Translations under genes and position numbers: made by a program | Shown: one piece after another, positions 12,831 to 21,800 of the stretch | Position numbering within the stretch: the stretch's first letter is position 1 | Layout of the letters: each line of letters starts with the position of its first letter | Origin: Candidatus Denitrolinea symbiosum | Lineage (GTDB): Bacteria > Chloroflexota > Anaerolineae > Anaerolineales > Villigracilaceae | Assembly (NCBI GenBank): GCA_017312345.1 | Contig: BLAA01000001.1 | Coordinates: forward strand, 1,922,001 to 1,986,000 | DNA length: 64,000 nucleotides | Direction of reading: 5' to 3' | Notes under the pieces: generated by a model | Seen by the model: only the letters and a program-made list of their open reading frames with translations | The model's database searches: none | What the model was told of the DNA's origin: nothing

Positions 12831-13140
12831 TATCTGGGGGTGCCTCCTCAATTTTTTCTCCAGGTTCGATGGGAATTCTAATCAATTGTAAGCCCTCTAA
12901 CTCAACCACCTGACGAGACGTCTCTCCATTCATACGCATGGCGAAATGCTGTTCGGTATTGGTGGACCAGATTTGAACTACTCCGCCAGTCCCTCGTGCT
13001 TTACAGCATTTTTCCCACAAGCGTTCGCGGACCATTGCATTCACGTGCCCAACAAACATACCATGACGTGGTTCGATCAACCAACGGGTTAATTCGCCGC
13101 GCAAGCGCAAAGGGACTTTTTCGAGAATCATAACGATCAT
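12814..13140 (-). CDS. cas2: CRISPR-associated protein Cas2, type I-E
   Basis: A 108-residue protein that opens with a Cas2e-type beta strand (MIVMILEKVP) followed by LRGELTRWLIEPRHGMFVGHV, and contains the family's W-S/A-T-N-T-E segment (QIWSTNTEQ). In type I-E, Cas2 forms the central dimer of the Cas1-Cas2 integrase that inserts new spacers at the leader end; its nuclease activity is not needed. The start ATG overlaps the cas1 stop by 4 nt (ATGA), so the two are translationally coupled. Its tail after about residue 92 is acidic and longer than in E. coli Cas2 (about 94 residues). The gene ends 26 nt before the array, so its 3' end may carry array promoter elements. Confidence 0.97.
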   Translation of the reverse strand: MIVMILEKVPLRLRGELTRWLIEPRHGMFVGHVNAMVRERLWEKCCKARGTGGVVQIWSTNTEQHFAMRMNGETSRQVVELEGLQLIRIPIEPGEKIEEAPPDMDEKP

Positions 13141-14054
13141 TCAGCCTCTTCACTTTCTGGGTCGTCCCAAAGCGGGCCGGGTAGGGCGGCGTCTTGATCG
13201 TAGTTCGCTGAATCGGCAAGAGACAGCGAATCAATTTGAAAAAGATTGTCAATATCCGGCAGAATGCGTTCCAGCAACTTCGCCTCACGAAATTTCTCCC
13301 GGCAGGCAACGCGCACGCGTGTGTCAACACGATCAGTGGATTCAGATACGATCCGGAAAGCAAGCGGAATCGTGAATTCGGCCTTGTAGAGATCGGCAAT
13401 GTCGTAAACAAATGAAAGCTGTTTCCCGGTGTGGACGAACCCCAAGGCAGGGGAGTAGCCGCCTGAAACAATCGCCGTATGACAAAGGCTGTTTAGTAAG
13501 GCATTTGCCGATGAAAGAGCACGGTTGATCGGATCGCTATTGCTCCAATTGCCGCGGTCATAATTTCGACCATGCCAGGTCACGCCGTAGGTCTTGCTGG
13601 CCTGGTAGTATGCGCTACGGACGCGCGCTCCCTCCATTCCGCGAATCTGCTCCAGGGCCAGGCTTGGATCGAGTTGTTCGGGAAAGCGCATCTGATACAT
13701 CTTTCGGACAACCTCCATGTGCTTTTGTGCGTCACACAACATTTCTGCCTGACGCAAAAGGTGGAAGGACCGTCGCGTTTCACCACAACCCTGGGCATAG
13801 AACTTGGTACCTGCCTCTCCTACCCAGACAATAGAGCAACCATTGTCTGCCAGCGTACGGACCGCGGCATGGGTGATACGAGTGCCGGGTCCCAGCAGAA
13901 GCGTGGAGAGGGCCGCGACGGGAATCATCACGCGGCCCTCATCCTCACGAATGTACTCGATGGCGTGATCCTTTTGGTTGAGCACGGCATGTTCCACATA
14001 CAGGTAGCTTAAACTATCACGCAACTTGGGGAGTTCGTGTAAGTCTTGCATCAT
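13137..14054 (-). CDS. cas1: CRISPR-associated integrase Cas1, type I-E
   Basis: A 305-residue Cas1e. The metal-binding active site is intact and by count falls at the same numbers as in E. coli Cas1: E141 (RGMEGARVR), H208 (LGFVHTG), D218 and D221 (FVYDIADLYK). It catalyses spacer integration with Cas2. ATG codons 1 and 2 are adjacent; AAGGA lies just upstream. A 144-nt gap separates it from cas6e, so cas1-cas2 may have their own promoter, unlike the tightly packed interference genes above. The C-terminus is acidic (DDPESEEAE). Confidence 0.98.
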   Translation of the reverse strand: MMQDLHELPKLRDSLSYLYVEHAVLNQKDHAIEYIREDEGRVMIPVAALSTLLLGPGTRITHAAVRTLADNGCSIVWVGEAGTKFYAQGCGETRRSFHLLRQAEMLCDAQKHMEVVRKMYQMRFPEQLDPSLALEQIRGMEGARVRSAYYQASKTYGVTWHGRNYDRGNWSNSDPINRALSSANALLNSLCHTAIVSGGYSPALGFVHTGKQLSFVYDIADLYKAEFTIPLAFRIVSESTDRVDTRVRVACREKFREAKLLERILPDIDNLFQIDSLSLADSANYDQDAALPGPLWDDPESEEAE

Positions 14055-14162
14055 TCACATCCTTTCCAAAGCAAATATTTGGTTGTTAAGGTGCGGATGG
14101 AGGCCGAGCGATCTCAAATGGTTCCCCATGTCTCCGATGAGGTACATCTTTGATCGACTCGC

Positions 14163-14177
14163 AGTACGATTCGTACT
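14163..14177. promoter_or_regulatory. Palindrome in the cas6e-cas1 gap
   Basis: The sequence AGTACGATTCGTACT is a perfect inverted repeat with 7-bp arms and one central base. It sits in the 144-nt gap (14055-14198) that separates the effector genes from cas1-cas2, the only sizeable gap inside the cas operon. It could be an operator or a small mRNA hairpin; no strong promoter or U-tract is evident. Confidence 0.4.
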
Positions 14178-14198
14178 ACCCGCAAGATGACCTGAGGA

Positions 14199-14879
14199 TT
14201 ACCGACGAACGGGGGCAAGTGACAAGAGGCCGAAACCCAGTCCCTTACCGCTTCCAATTCCCGACTTGACTGCTTGCACCAACAGGCCGGGATCGTTTAC
14301 TTGTAAAATGCCGTCGAACTGTACAGATAAAAAGCGCATTCGTTTTTCATCCGTTCGTTCGGAGAACAACTTTCCTTTTGCGAACTCTTCGCCCGAGATA
14401 CGCGCCGAAACCAGAGCGCTTCCCGCTGAGTTGATTTTTCGTTCCAACCACTTTAGCTGGTCTCCTTCGTGGATGAGTCCCAAGCGACGTCCCTGCCCTT
14501 TTCCTTCCCGATCTTTTTTGACCGTCGGGTTGGCGCGCAGACGAAAAGCAATCGCTTGCCCCTCGCGTAGTTGCAGGTTCATTTCCTTGAAGGAAGGATT
14601 TTCCACATCCAAAGGCAGTTCGTTCTCTCCCAACAGGTAGTCTTTCTTTTCAATGCGAAGAAAATCCCAACTTGGCTTCCAAAGTGATTGCACCAGCAGG
14701 GTGGGGATGTAGATACGTGGGTGGATATCCAAACGAAAGAGAATGCCAGATGGCTCATTAGCCTTATAATTCGCGTCAGGAAACGCCTGGCAAACTGTTC
14801 GATGGAGTTCATACGGGTCTGCCAGTTCGTTTCGCACTTGCCGCGAACGCGGGTTGAGGATGAGGCGGGAGAGGTACAT
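14199..14879 (-). CDS. cas6e: Cas6e (Cse3/CasE) pre-crRNA endoribonuclease
   Basis: A 226-residue RAMP protein that would cut the array transcript 3' of each repeat hairpin and stay bound as a Cascade subunit. The N-terminus MYLSRLILNPRSRQVRNEL and the following DPYELHRTVCQAFP match the Cas6e family; H26 corresponds to the catalytic histidine of Thermus Cse3. The C-terminal glycine-rich loop (GIGSGKGLGFGLLSL) is the RAMP signature. Its start codon overlaps the cas5e stop by one base (TAATG). It has roughly 208 repeats to process, each with a strong CCCCAC/GTGGGG stem. Confidence 0.96.
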   Translation of the reverse strand: MYLSRLILNPRSRQVRNELADPYELHRTVCQAFPDANYKANEPSGILFRLDIHPRIYIPTLLVQSLWKPSWDFLRIEKKDYLLGENELPLDVENPSFKEMNLQLREGQAIAFRLRANPTVKKDREGKGQGRRLGLIHEGDQLKWLERKINSAGSALVSARISGEEFAKGKLFSERTDEKRMRFLSVQFDGILQVNDPGLLVQAVKSGIGSGKGLGFGLLSLAPVRR

Positions 14880-15559
14880 TAGGCAACCTCCTTTGTAGAT
14901 TCAGGCACATCAAAAAATGCAACCGTCACGCGGCGAGGGGCAAACTTGCGCCGCTCGCGTGAGAAGGACAGCGGCTGATCGGTTCGAACGATTGCTCCGT
15001 CCGTGTCTTCCAACACCACGCGCAGTTTTTCTTTTTCAGATGGACAAAGTGTCGGATAGCCTTTTAGAGATTGTTCAAGCGATTCACCTTTTCGTAAACC
15101 GACGGGCAAGCCAGAACCATCGGTCAGCACAATCGATTCGGATGGCACAAATGCCTTACGTCCAAAGAACAATGCCCAGACTGGTTTACCCAAAGCGCTT
15201 TGAATCTTTTCCAACAGAGCAAGATCTTCGCTTTCCAGCCCAACAAGAAAGACGGCATCGGCTAGGTAGTAGCGGTTGGATACTTCGGTATCTTTCGTTT
15301 TGCCGTTTGCCATGCGGACGTTTTTTGCGGTGTGATAGTCCACTTTCAGCAAACCTTCCCTGTCCACACGGACTCCCATGCGCAGGGAAGCAAGCGGTTG
15401 CAAGCTGCCATCGTCTTCGCGGTCAATACCGAGAGCCGCGCAGAGCAAGCCCAGCACGCCGCTCTTGGATGGTTCTAGCCCCGTATCACGCACGGTGAAT
15501 CGGCTTTGCGTCCCCCAGGATTGCATGGGGGCGCTTAAGCGAATGAGGAGTGTGTTCAT
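14879..15559 (-). CDS. cas5e: Cas5e (CasD), Cascade subunit
   Basis: A 226-residue RAMP protein binding the 5' handle of crRNA in Cascade. The family N-terminus is clear: LLIRLSAPMQSWGTQSRF followed by DTGLEPSKSGVLGLLCAALG, the usual 'P-S-K-S-G-V-x-G-L-L-A-A-A-L-G' block. The C-terminal half contains the RRKFAPRRV stretch typical of Cas5e. It starts 3 nt after the cas7e stop and overlaps cas6e by one base, consistent with one mRNA. Confidence 0.96.
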   Translation of the reverse strand: MNTLLIRLSAPMQSWGTQSRFTVRDTGLEPSKSGVLGLLCAALGIDREDDGSLQPLASLRMGVRVDREGLLKVDYHTAKNVRMANGKTKDTEVSNRYYLADAVFLVGLESEDLALLEKIQSALGKPVWALFFGRKAFVPSESIVLTDGSGLPVGLRKGESLEQSLKGYPTLCPSEKEKLRVVLEDTDGAIVRTDQPLSFSRERRKFAPRRVTVAFFDVPESTKEVA

Positions 15560-15562
15560 GAG

Positions 15563-16741
15563 TTACTCCAACGAGCCGAGCAGTTTTTTCAACCAGCTTT
15601 CCATATTTTCTTCAGTAGGAAGATTTGCAGGCGGAACGTCCAGCGACAACGCGGCGGTCGTCATGCCGTTGCCGCCGTAGGCTTTATTCAACTTCGCCCA
15701 ATACTCATCCAGTTTTTGTATCGAAGCGGACATTAGCCCGCCATCGCGCCCAGGTTTGACGGGCGTTTCAAAGGCATTTGCCAATGACCAGGATTGTCCA
15801 TCCTTGCGGACAACGCCGAGCATGAAGTCGGGCGGGTTTTGGGCGGCAAAACTGTTCTGCTTGCCAGAGGGGATCGCCAACGCCGCCGCGCGCAAAAAGC
15901 CTTCCACGGTCTTGCGGGCGAGTTCTTTGTCATCGCCAAGATTCTTGACGAGCAAACCCCAGTCAATACGGGCATAGCGATAGAAGCAAGCGCTGTTGAA
16001 AGCGGTGACGCCAATCATTGCCGCGCCAGTCTCTTCATCTTTTTGCAAGTCATCTACTGCAGTAAAGTAATCTAACTCCATGTTGACCCGATGGGTAGAA
16101 ATGGCGTGAGAGACCTGGCAGGCGGCATCAACATTTGTATCAGGGCGATCTGCCAACATGCGTCCAAAGAGCGCAATGTCTGGCGCTCCTGCCTGCTTGG
16201 AGGTGCGGTCAATCAAGCCATCTACGATGTCTTTCAAAGCGGGCGGAATGCTGGCTTTTTTCTTCTTCTTTTTCTTGTCGGTTTCTTCACTTTCATCTTC
16301 TTCGTCGGCAATTTGGACTTTTGAAGCCTCCAAGAGATCGCTCCATTTCCCAACAATTTCTGCCTTCAACCATTCCGCATCTGAATTTGTCAGATACACA
16401 GGTACAAGCGTGCGGTTTGGGTCATCAGAATCCATTTTGCCTTTCTTGCTGGTGAAGAGCGCGGCAATCGCTCTGGTAATAGCAGCGGATTCTTCGGCGG
16501 GTTTATTGCTTTTTTCAAGCAGACCATTCAACTTTCTGGTCAAGTAACGGGTGCGAAAACCAATATCGGTCTTGACGGTGTTTTTGAAAACATCGTGCTT
16601 GCGCATGGCGCGTTTGATCGCCTGCGAGGAAATCCGCGCGCGGCGTACGCCGCCAAACTCGGTGTCCTTCGGGTTGCCCGTATCGTCACGGTTGAGGTTG
16701 GAGGGGGCAAAGTTCTGTAAGATATGAAGTTCGATGAACAT
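15563..16741 (-). CDS. cas7e: Cas7e (Cse4/CasC), Cascade backbone
   Basis: A 392-residue Cas7e that forms the six-copy filament along the crRNA spacer. The N-terminus (ELHILQNFAPSNLNRDDTG, then FGGVRRARISSQAIKRAMR) is diagnostic. AGGAG lies 8 nt upstream of the ATG. Residues about 145-163 form an unusual charged insert: an acidic run (DEEDESEETD) followed by seven lysines, in the region expected to be the thumb/finger insertion. The gene starts 3 nt after the cse2 stop. The charged insert should be exposed; whether it contacts DNA or a partner is unknown. Confidence 0.96.
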   Translation of the reverse strand: MFIELHILQNFAPSNLNRDDTGNPKDTEFGGVRRARISSQAIKRAMRKHDVFKNTVKTDIGFRTRYLTRKLNGLLEKSNKPAEESAAITRAIAALFTSKKGKMDSDDPNRTLVPVYLTNSDAEWLKAEIVGKWSDLLEASKVQIADEEDESEETDKKKKKKKASIPPALKDIVDGLIDRTSKQAGAPDIALFGRMLADRPDTNVDAACQVSHAISTHRVNMELDYFTAVDDLQKDEETGAAMIGVTAFNSACFYRYARIDWGLLVKNLGDDKELARKTVEGFLRAAALAIPSGKQNSFAAQNPPDFMLGVVRKDGQSWSLANAFETPVKPGRDGGLMSASIQKLDEYWAKLNKAYGGNGMTTAALSLDVPPANLPTEENMESWLKKLLGSLE

Positions 16742-16744
16742 GGT

Positions 16745-17284
16745 TTATTCTCCTTTTTCGTTTGAAGTATCGGTTGAATCGGTTGGTTGATTTTTGCGCC
16801 AAAATTCCCGCGCCCATCTTTTTTGAACGGAATATTTGGGGTCGTCCCGCTTGTCCCAATTTTGCAAATCCCGAAGCAGTTGATTCCAATTAACTGGAAT
16901 CTCTTTCGACTTGAGAAAACTCACTGCCTGACGCAGATATTCGGACAGGTCATCGGGATGCGCGGCAAGCAGGGCAGTAAAACGGCGTTCCAGCGCGTCC
17001 GTACCAGCGTCTGTGCGGGTCTTTGCCAGATGTGTTCCCATGTTGCCTTCATTTGTGGACTTTGGATGAAAGGCAAACAACGCCGCCACTAAATAGAAAG
17101 CGGATTCTTTGTAACGCGCGCCGCTCTCCATCCCGCCGAGAAACGGTTCGACATAACGGTACATTTCTGCCACCGTGCCAGGCGGCTGACCGAGTCCGCG
17201 CCGCAGGGAAGCCAACGCGCCGCGCTCGCCTCCTTCCGCCATCTGTTTCAGACGGTCTATAAATCGTTCTTCCAAACTGCTCAT
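16745..17284 (-). CDS. cse2: Cse2 (CasB, Cas11e), Cascade small subunit
   Basis: A 179-residue helical protein with the Cse2 features LASLRRGLGQPPGTVAEMYRY near the N-terminus, a central LYLVAALFAFHP-like helix (YLVAALFAFHPK) and the late LLRDLQNWDKRDDPKYSVQK segment before the C-terminus. Two copies normally hold the displaced DNA strand in Cascade. Its ATG overlaps the cse1 stop by 4 nt and it ends 3 nt before cas7e. Confidence 0.95.
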   Translation of the reverse strand: MSSLEERFIDRLKQMAEGGERGALASLRRGLGQPPGTVAEMYRYVEPFLGGMESGARYKESAFYLVAALFAFHPKSTNEGNMGTHLAKTRTDAGTDALERRFTALLAAHPDDLSEYLRQAVSFLKSKEIPVNWNQLLRDLQNWDKRDDPKYSVQKRWAREFWRKNQPTDSTDTSNEKGE

Positions 17285-18861
17285 GCTGGTACCTCCTTTT
17301 GGGGTTGTGATTCTGGAAACAGTTTTTTGAGTTCACCGTACAAAACGCCCTCGGCTCTGGTCGCGGCTTTGAGCGCCTTTGTATTTTCGCCCGCCATGCG
17401 TTCCGCGTTTTTCAATGCCTCCCATGCGGTTTCTTGCAAGGTTTCTTTCCATCGGCTAAGGGCGGATTCATCCTCTGGCATGGTTTGCAGGAATTCATAA
17501 AACGGGACTTCCAGCCTGCTCCAGAAGAAACGCTCTGCGCCGTAATGGCTTGCAAGTTTTTTTATGTCTTTTGAGTCAGGCTGCTTTCCATCTTTCAAGT
17601 CGGCAGTTGGCGATATAAAGAACTTTGCCAAGACGCTTGTCGCAAAAGACAATTTAGCGCGTACATTGTCTGCAAATTCAATGGCTTGCCTGACAGTACC
17701 AACCAAATCTTCATTTTCGTTTGACTGAAAATATGAAAACGGCACAGGAAGGTGTTCAGACTTGTATAAAATGATCCTTGCCATTTGTGGATTTTCTGGA
17801 TCCATGCCGATTCCGTAAGCCATGTAATGAAACAAGTGTTTCTTGTCAAGAATACTTTCATCAACTAGTTCGGCAAGCCTGTCTATAAATTGCGGCGGCT
17901 GGCTATCTCCTTGATTGTCTTTTCTGCTTAGGTGCAATAGCAAATGACTATCACGCCATAAACCCTTTTCTTCCTTGAAATCAAGCCTTATCCAATCCTT
18001 CTTCCCTTTTTTGTACTGCTTCATTGGGTCAAAGAAATTTTCCGCACCCATCACAAGCCCTGGCGCAATGGTCATTTGGCGAACCATGACTTTTCCTTGA
18101 ATAGTTTCTGGGAAGAGCAAAAATCTCCGATTTTGCCATGTCAAATAATCTAAATAGCCATTTGGCTTGTTTCGCTCATCCTCGTAGGGGTCATCCATAT
18201 CCCAAGCGGGCAAATCTTTTCCCAAACGATTTATCGGTCTGTCGTCCTTGTAGAGAAGGGTATTCAGCATTAAGGTTTCAAAGAGATTATCGCCTTCCGC
18301 AAAGAAAATAATCCCTTTTGTCCACGCGCCAGATGAAAGATACAATTTTTGCTTTGGGTCACACCCGCCGCCTAAACCGAAAACCTGTCCAACCAGCAGC
18401 ATACGGGCAGCCTCGGCGCATGTGAACACCACGTTTTCAGTGACGCTTTCATGGTCAAATAATTCGTTCGCTGTACCCATGCCATGAGTAAGTTGGGAAG
18501 CAGTTTTGGGTTTAACTCGTTCATCCTTTATTTGATAAAATGGTCTTTTTTTATCGAACAAGTCAAAGCGCGTTTTTCGGGATTGAGCATTGAGGTATGT
18601 GTCAAAATCTGCCATATCCCATTTCTTCTTTTGCCAAAGATTTCGCCATTCTGTTTGAGTGGCTGGCCCCTTCAAAGCGCTGTGAATCACAGCCAGCATC
18701 AAACGATATACAGCGGCGGTTTCAAGTGGGGTATTCCCTTGAACGCTCCTCAGTTGATGTGCTTGGGCAAGCGTGTTATACAAACTGTATTCCATGACAT
18801 GCCCATCCATTTGCACGCAGGGAATCCAAGGCTCATCAATCAAGTTGAATGAACAGGTCAT
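17281..18861 (-). CDS. cas8e: Cas8e (Cse1/CasA), PAM-sensing Cascade large subunit
   Basis: I place the start at the ATG giving MTCSFNLIDEPWIPC (526 residues) because this is the family N-terminus, GGAG lies 5 nt upstream, and the ATG overlaps the cas3 stop as ATGA. An upstream in-frame ATG at 18936 would add 25 residues that lie inside cas3 and look unrelated. Cas8e recognises the PAM, opens the target and recruits Cas3. Characteristic segments include RSVQGNTPLETAAVYRLML near the N-terminus and the FGLGGGCDPKQKL block near residue 145. The C-terminal four-helix region is present, so the protein looks full length. Confidence 0.95.
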   Translation of the reverse strand: MTCSFNLIDEPWIPCVQMDGHVMEYSLYNTLAQAHQLRSVQGNTPLETAAVYRLMLAVIHSALKGPATQTEWRNLWQKKKWDMADFDTYLNAQSRKTRFDLFDKKRPFYQIKDERVKPKTASQLTHGMGTANELFDHESVTENVVFTCAEAARMLLVGQVFGLGGGCDPKQKLYLSSGAWTKGIIFFAEGDNLFETLMLNTLLYKDDRPINRLGKDLPAWDMDDPYEDERNKPNGYLDYLTWQNRRFLLFPETIQGKVMVRQMTIAPGLVMGAENFFDPMKQYKKGKKDWIRLDFKEEKGLWRDSHLLLHLSRKDNQGDSQPPQFIDRLAELVDESILDKKHLFHYMAYGIGMDPENPQMARIILYKSEHLPVPFSYFQSNENEDLVGTVRQAIEFADNVRAKLSFATSVLAKFFISPTADLKDGKQPDSKDIKKLASHYGAERFFWSRLEVPFYEFLQTMPEDESALSRWKETLQETAWEALKNAERMAGENTKALKAATRAEGVLYGELKKLFPESQPQKEVPA

Positions 18862-21800
18862 TTGGTCTCCTTTTGGATAGTAATTCCTGTTTGACGGTCT
18901 AACACAATGGCATATTTTGAATTTTGCAATTGACATATCCCATTTTCAAAAACGATTGGGATTGTATACTTCAACGCTGCAACCTCATTCCATCCTTTCC
19001 AGGTGGGTTCATAGTTCACAAAGTAACGAACAATATCACGGTGTTGCACGCTGATACTTCGTCTTAATAACTCTTTCGTTAAATCTTTAGTCGGCTTTGT
19101 TGTATTATCCAAAGGAGAAGATAAATCTTCTTCATCAAGATATATTTTCCCATTGGCTTGATGCAGGCATATTAATGTAATTGTTGGGTCGGTTAAGCGT
19201 GTCATAGCCTTGAAAGAGTCCGCCAACGTTGGGTCGTCTTCATCAAAAGCATGGTTGCGATCTAGCAACAACCTATCGTCACTTGGTGATGGAATCAATC
19301 GTAATTTTGCTTGGTCAATCTCTTCCCTCTCAGTTTTTTGCGCCTTTTTTATTGCAGTATCTAACTCTTTCGACAAGGCTTCATCTTGAATCCCCATGTC
19401 CCCGCCATACACCGTTTCGATAAGCGCAGTGGTCTCTTCAGGCAAACTTAATACTGTTTTATTTTTCAGCGCGAACCAAGTTTTGAGCATTATTGAACGA
19501 TCATATACAAACTCATCGTGTCCAAAAGTGGGGATGTCTTCAGTCTGCGGGAAGGCAATCAACAGTTTAGGTGTTTTCAAGTTCTCAGGTCGGGTTGCGT
19601 CATTCTGGCTGTGGCGGTGCAAACGTCCCGCGCGTTGAATAAGCAAATCCACTGGCGCAAGATCAGAGATCATGAAGTCGAAGTCCAAGTCAAGGCTTTG
19701 CTCGATGACTTGTGTGGCAACCACAATGGATTTCTTCGGGCGGTTGATATTTTTTCCGCCGTTCCTATCCTTGCCAAATTTGTCCAACACTTTTGCTTCG
19801 ATTTCTTCGCGCCATGCAAACGGAAAGCGCGCATGAAATAGAATCAAATCATCTTCTGGGACAAGGCCCGCCGCTTGGATTTCTTTGTATAACTCCTGCG
19901 CCCGTGCCACACGATTGCAAATCACCGCTGCACAGCCGCCATTTTTTAAAGCATTTTGCAAATGCCCGACGATGGTCTGCGGCTGGGTATCGCACTTCTC
20001 TAATTCAACTGCGCGGGAAGATGGTGTATCAAGAGCGATACTTTGCACGCCTGCATCGCTGGCAATTGTCAAGCGCGGGTATTCGGCGGGCGGAACATCC
20101 ACTTCTTCCTGTCCAAGAAAGGCGGCGGTCAGATCGCGGCGGGTTTTCTCTGGCAGAGTCGCCGAAAGTAATATTACTGAAACGCCAATCTGCCTCAGCC
20201 ATGCCAGCAGGCGTTTGAACAACTCCGACATATACGTGTCGTAGGCATGAACTTCGTCGAAGATGACCACCTTGTTTTGCAGACCAAACATCCGCACGAA
20301 AAAGTGGCGAGTTTGCAATACGCTCATCAACGCCTGGTCAACTGTCCCCACGCCAAAAGGCGCGAGTAGAGTCCGCTTGCGGGGCAGGAACCATGTTTCG
20401 GCGCGGATCACGCCATCGGCGCTGTTCGGATTGTCATCGTCGGAAATCCCTTGTACTTCAACTAATTTTTTATCTTCCAACAAAGCGCCGCCATGTACCA
20501 GATGGTAGTTTAGTGATGTTTTCGGGTATCGCTTTAAGAGAAAGTCTTCTACGCGATCGTACATTTGGTTGCTGGTTGCTTGCGTAGGCATGGCAATATA
20601 CATGCCTCTTCCAAGTTTGGTTTGCAACCAGTTGTCGGCAGCGTAGAGCGCGGCTTCCGTCTTGCCTGAGCCTGTAGGCGATTCCAGAATCAGCATGGCA
20701 GGCAATTGAGTTTTGCTTACTTCATCCATTAGCGTTTGCTGAACCGAATTGGGCGTGACAATGGACGGAAACATCTCTTTGAATGTCAGCGCTTTTCCGT
20801 CTGCCCGCCAGTTGAACCAGCCTAAATCGGTCAAGGCTTTTTCAGCATTCGACGCGGCGCGGGCGGTGTATTCTTCCAGCGGGATATTGACACTTTTCTC
20901 GTAGGGAAAGAATTCGGTCATCGAGCCAATCCAATCCGCTACGCTGGTAAATCCAGAGAACAAGGTCAGAAAGGTGTTGAGTTCTTTTTGATCTGATTCT
21001 TCGGGTAGTGCAAACTCGCCTATAGGTTCAAAAATCTTTGCCATTGCGCGAATCAATCCCATGCGAGCCGTATCCCAATTGGGGTCATTACTGCCTTTGT
21101 CTGTCGCGCTCAAGTCTCGCAACTGAAGCGGAACGGGCCACGCTCCATGATGTCCGCCTACGGCTCTCGCAAGCTTCTTTGCATCCTTCGCGGAAATTTT
21201 GAGCGCATTGGGCAATAGCATCTCCAATGCCCAAGCAGAAACTGTTCCATGTGGCGATGTAGACACAGGTTTTGAATCTGGCAACCAAAATCCCATCTTC
21301 CTGATTTCATCCTGCATCGCCTTCGCCTTTATTTGAAATGAAGGTGAAGCCTTGCCCAAGTCATGCAGGCTGATGAGAAAAGCTAGTGTGCGACCCGCGG
21401 TATCTTCGTCACAACTTAGCCATTGGCAAAACTGGCGTTTCGATTCCGCGTCCACTGCGCGTTTCCACATTGCCAGCGCAACCTGTCCAACATCAACAAG
21501 GTGATAGGCAAGACGGTGAACTTTGCTCTGGTCTTTTTTGTCTGCTTTTGCCCACAAAACCGAGTAGGGCTTAGTTTCCAACGGTATCACGTTATATTGG
21601 GTTGCCATGTCTCTCACATGCTGAATGACTTCTTTTCGTAACCCCTCCGGCTCCAGCGCCTCGCAGTCCGCTCCCCAGCCGCGGATCCATGGGAGCATCT
21701 CGCGCCATTCGGCGATGTCCACGCTCCAGAGACAACCGCCGTCTTCGGTATCTGTTACAACCTCCAGTGGATGCCAAATACTTTCCCTCACCCGCCGCGC

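Noticed and set aside
8..12913. Long open frames through the array with recurring peptides such as [17 protein letters not shown] and FIPTCVGN
   Set aside because: They are translations of the stop-free CRISPR repeat in different frames; the 61-62 nt period moves the frame and no ribosome sites or domains exist.
18862..18936. Upstream ATG of cas8e adding 25 residues
   Set aside because: It lies inside cas3, has no ribosome site, and the family N-terminus begins at the ATG at 18861.
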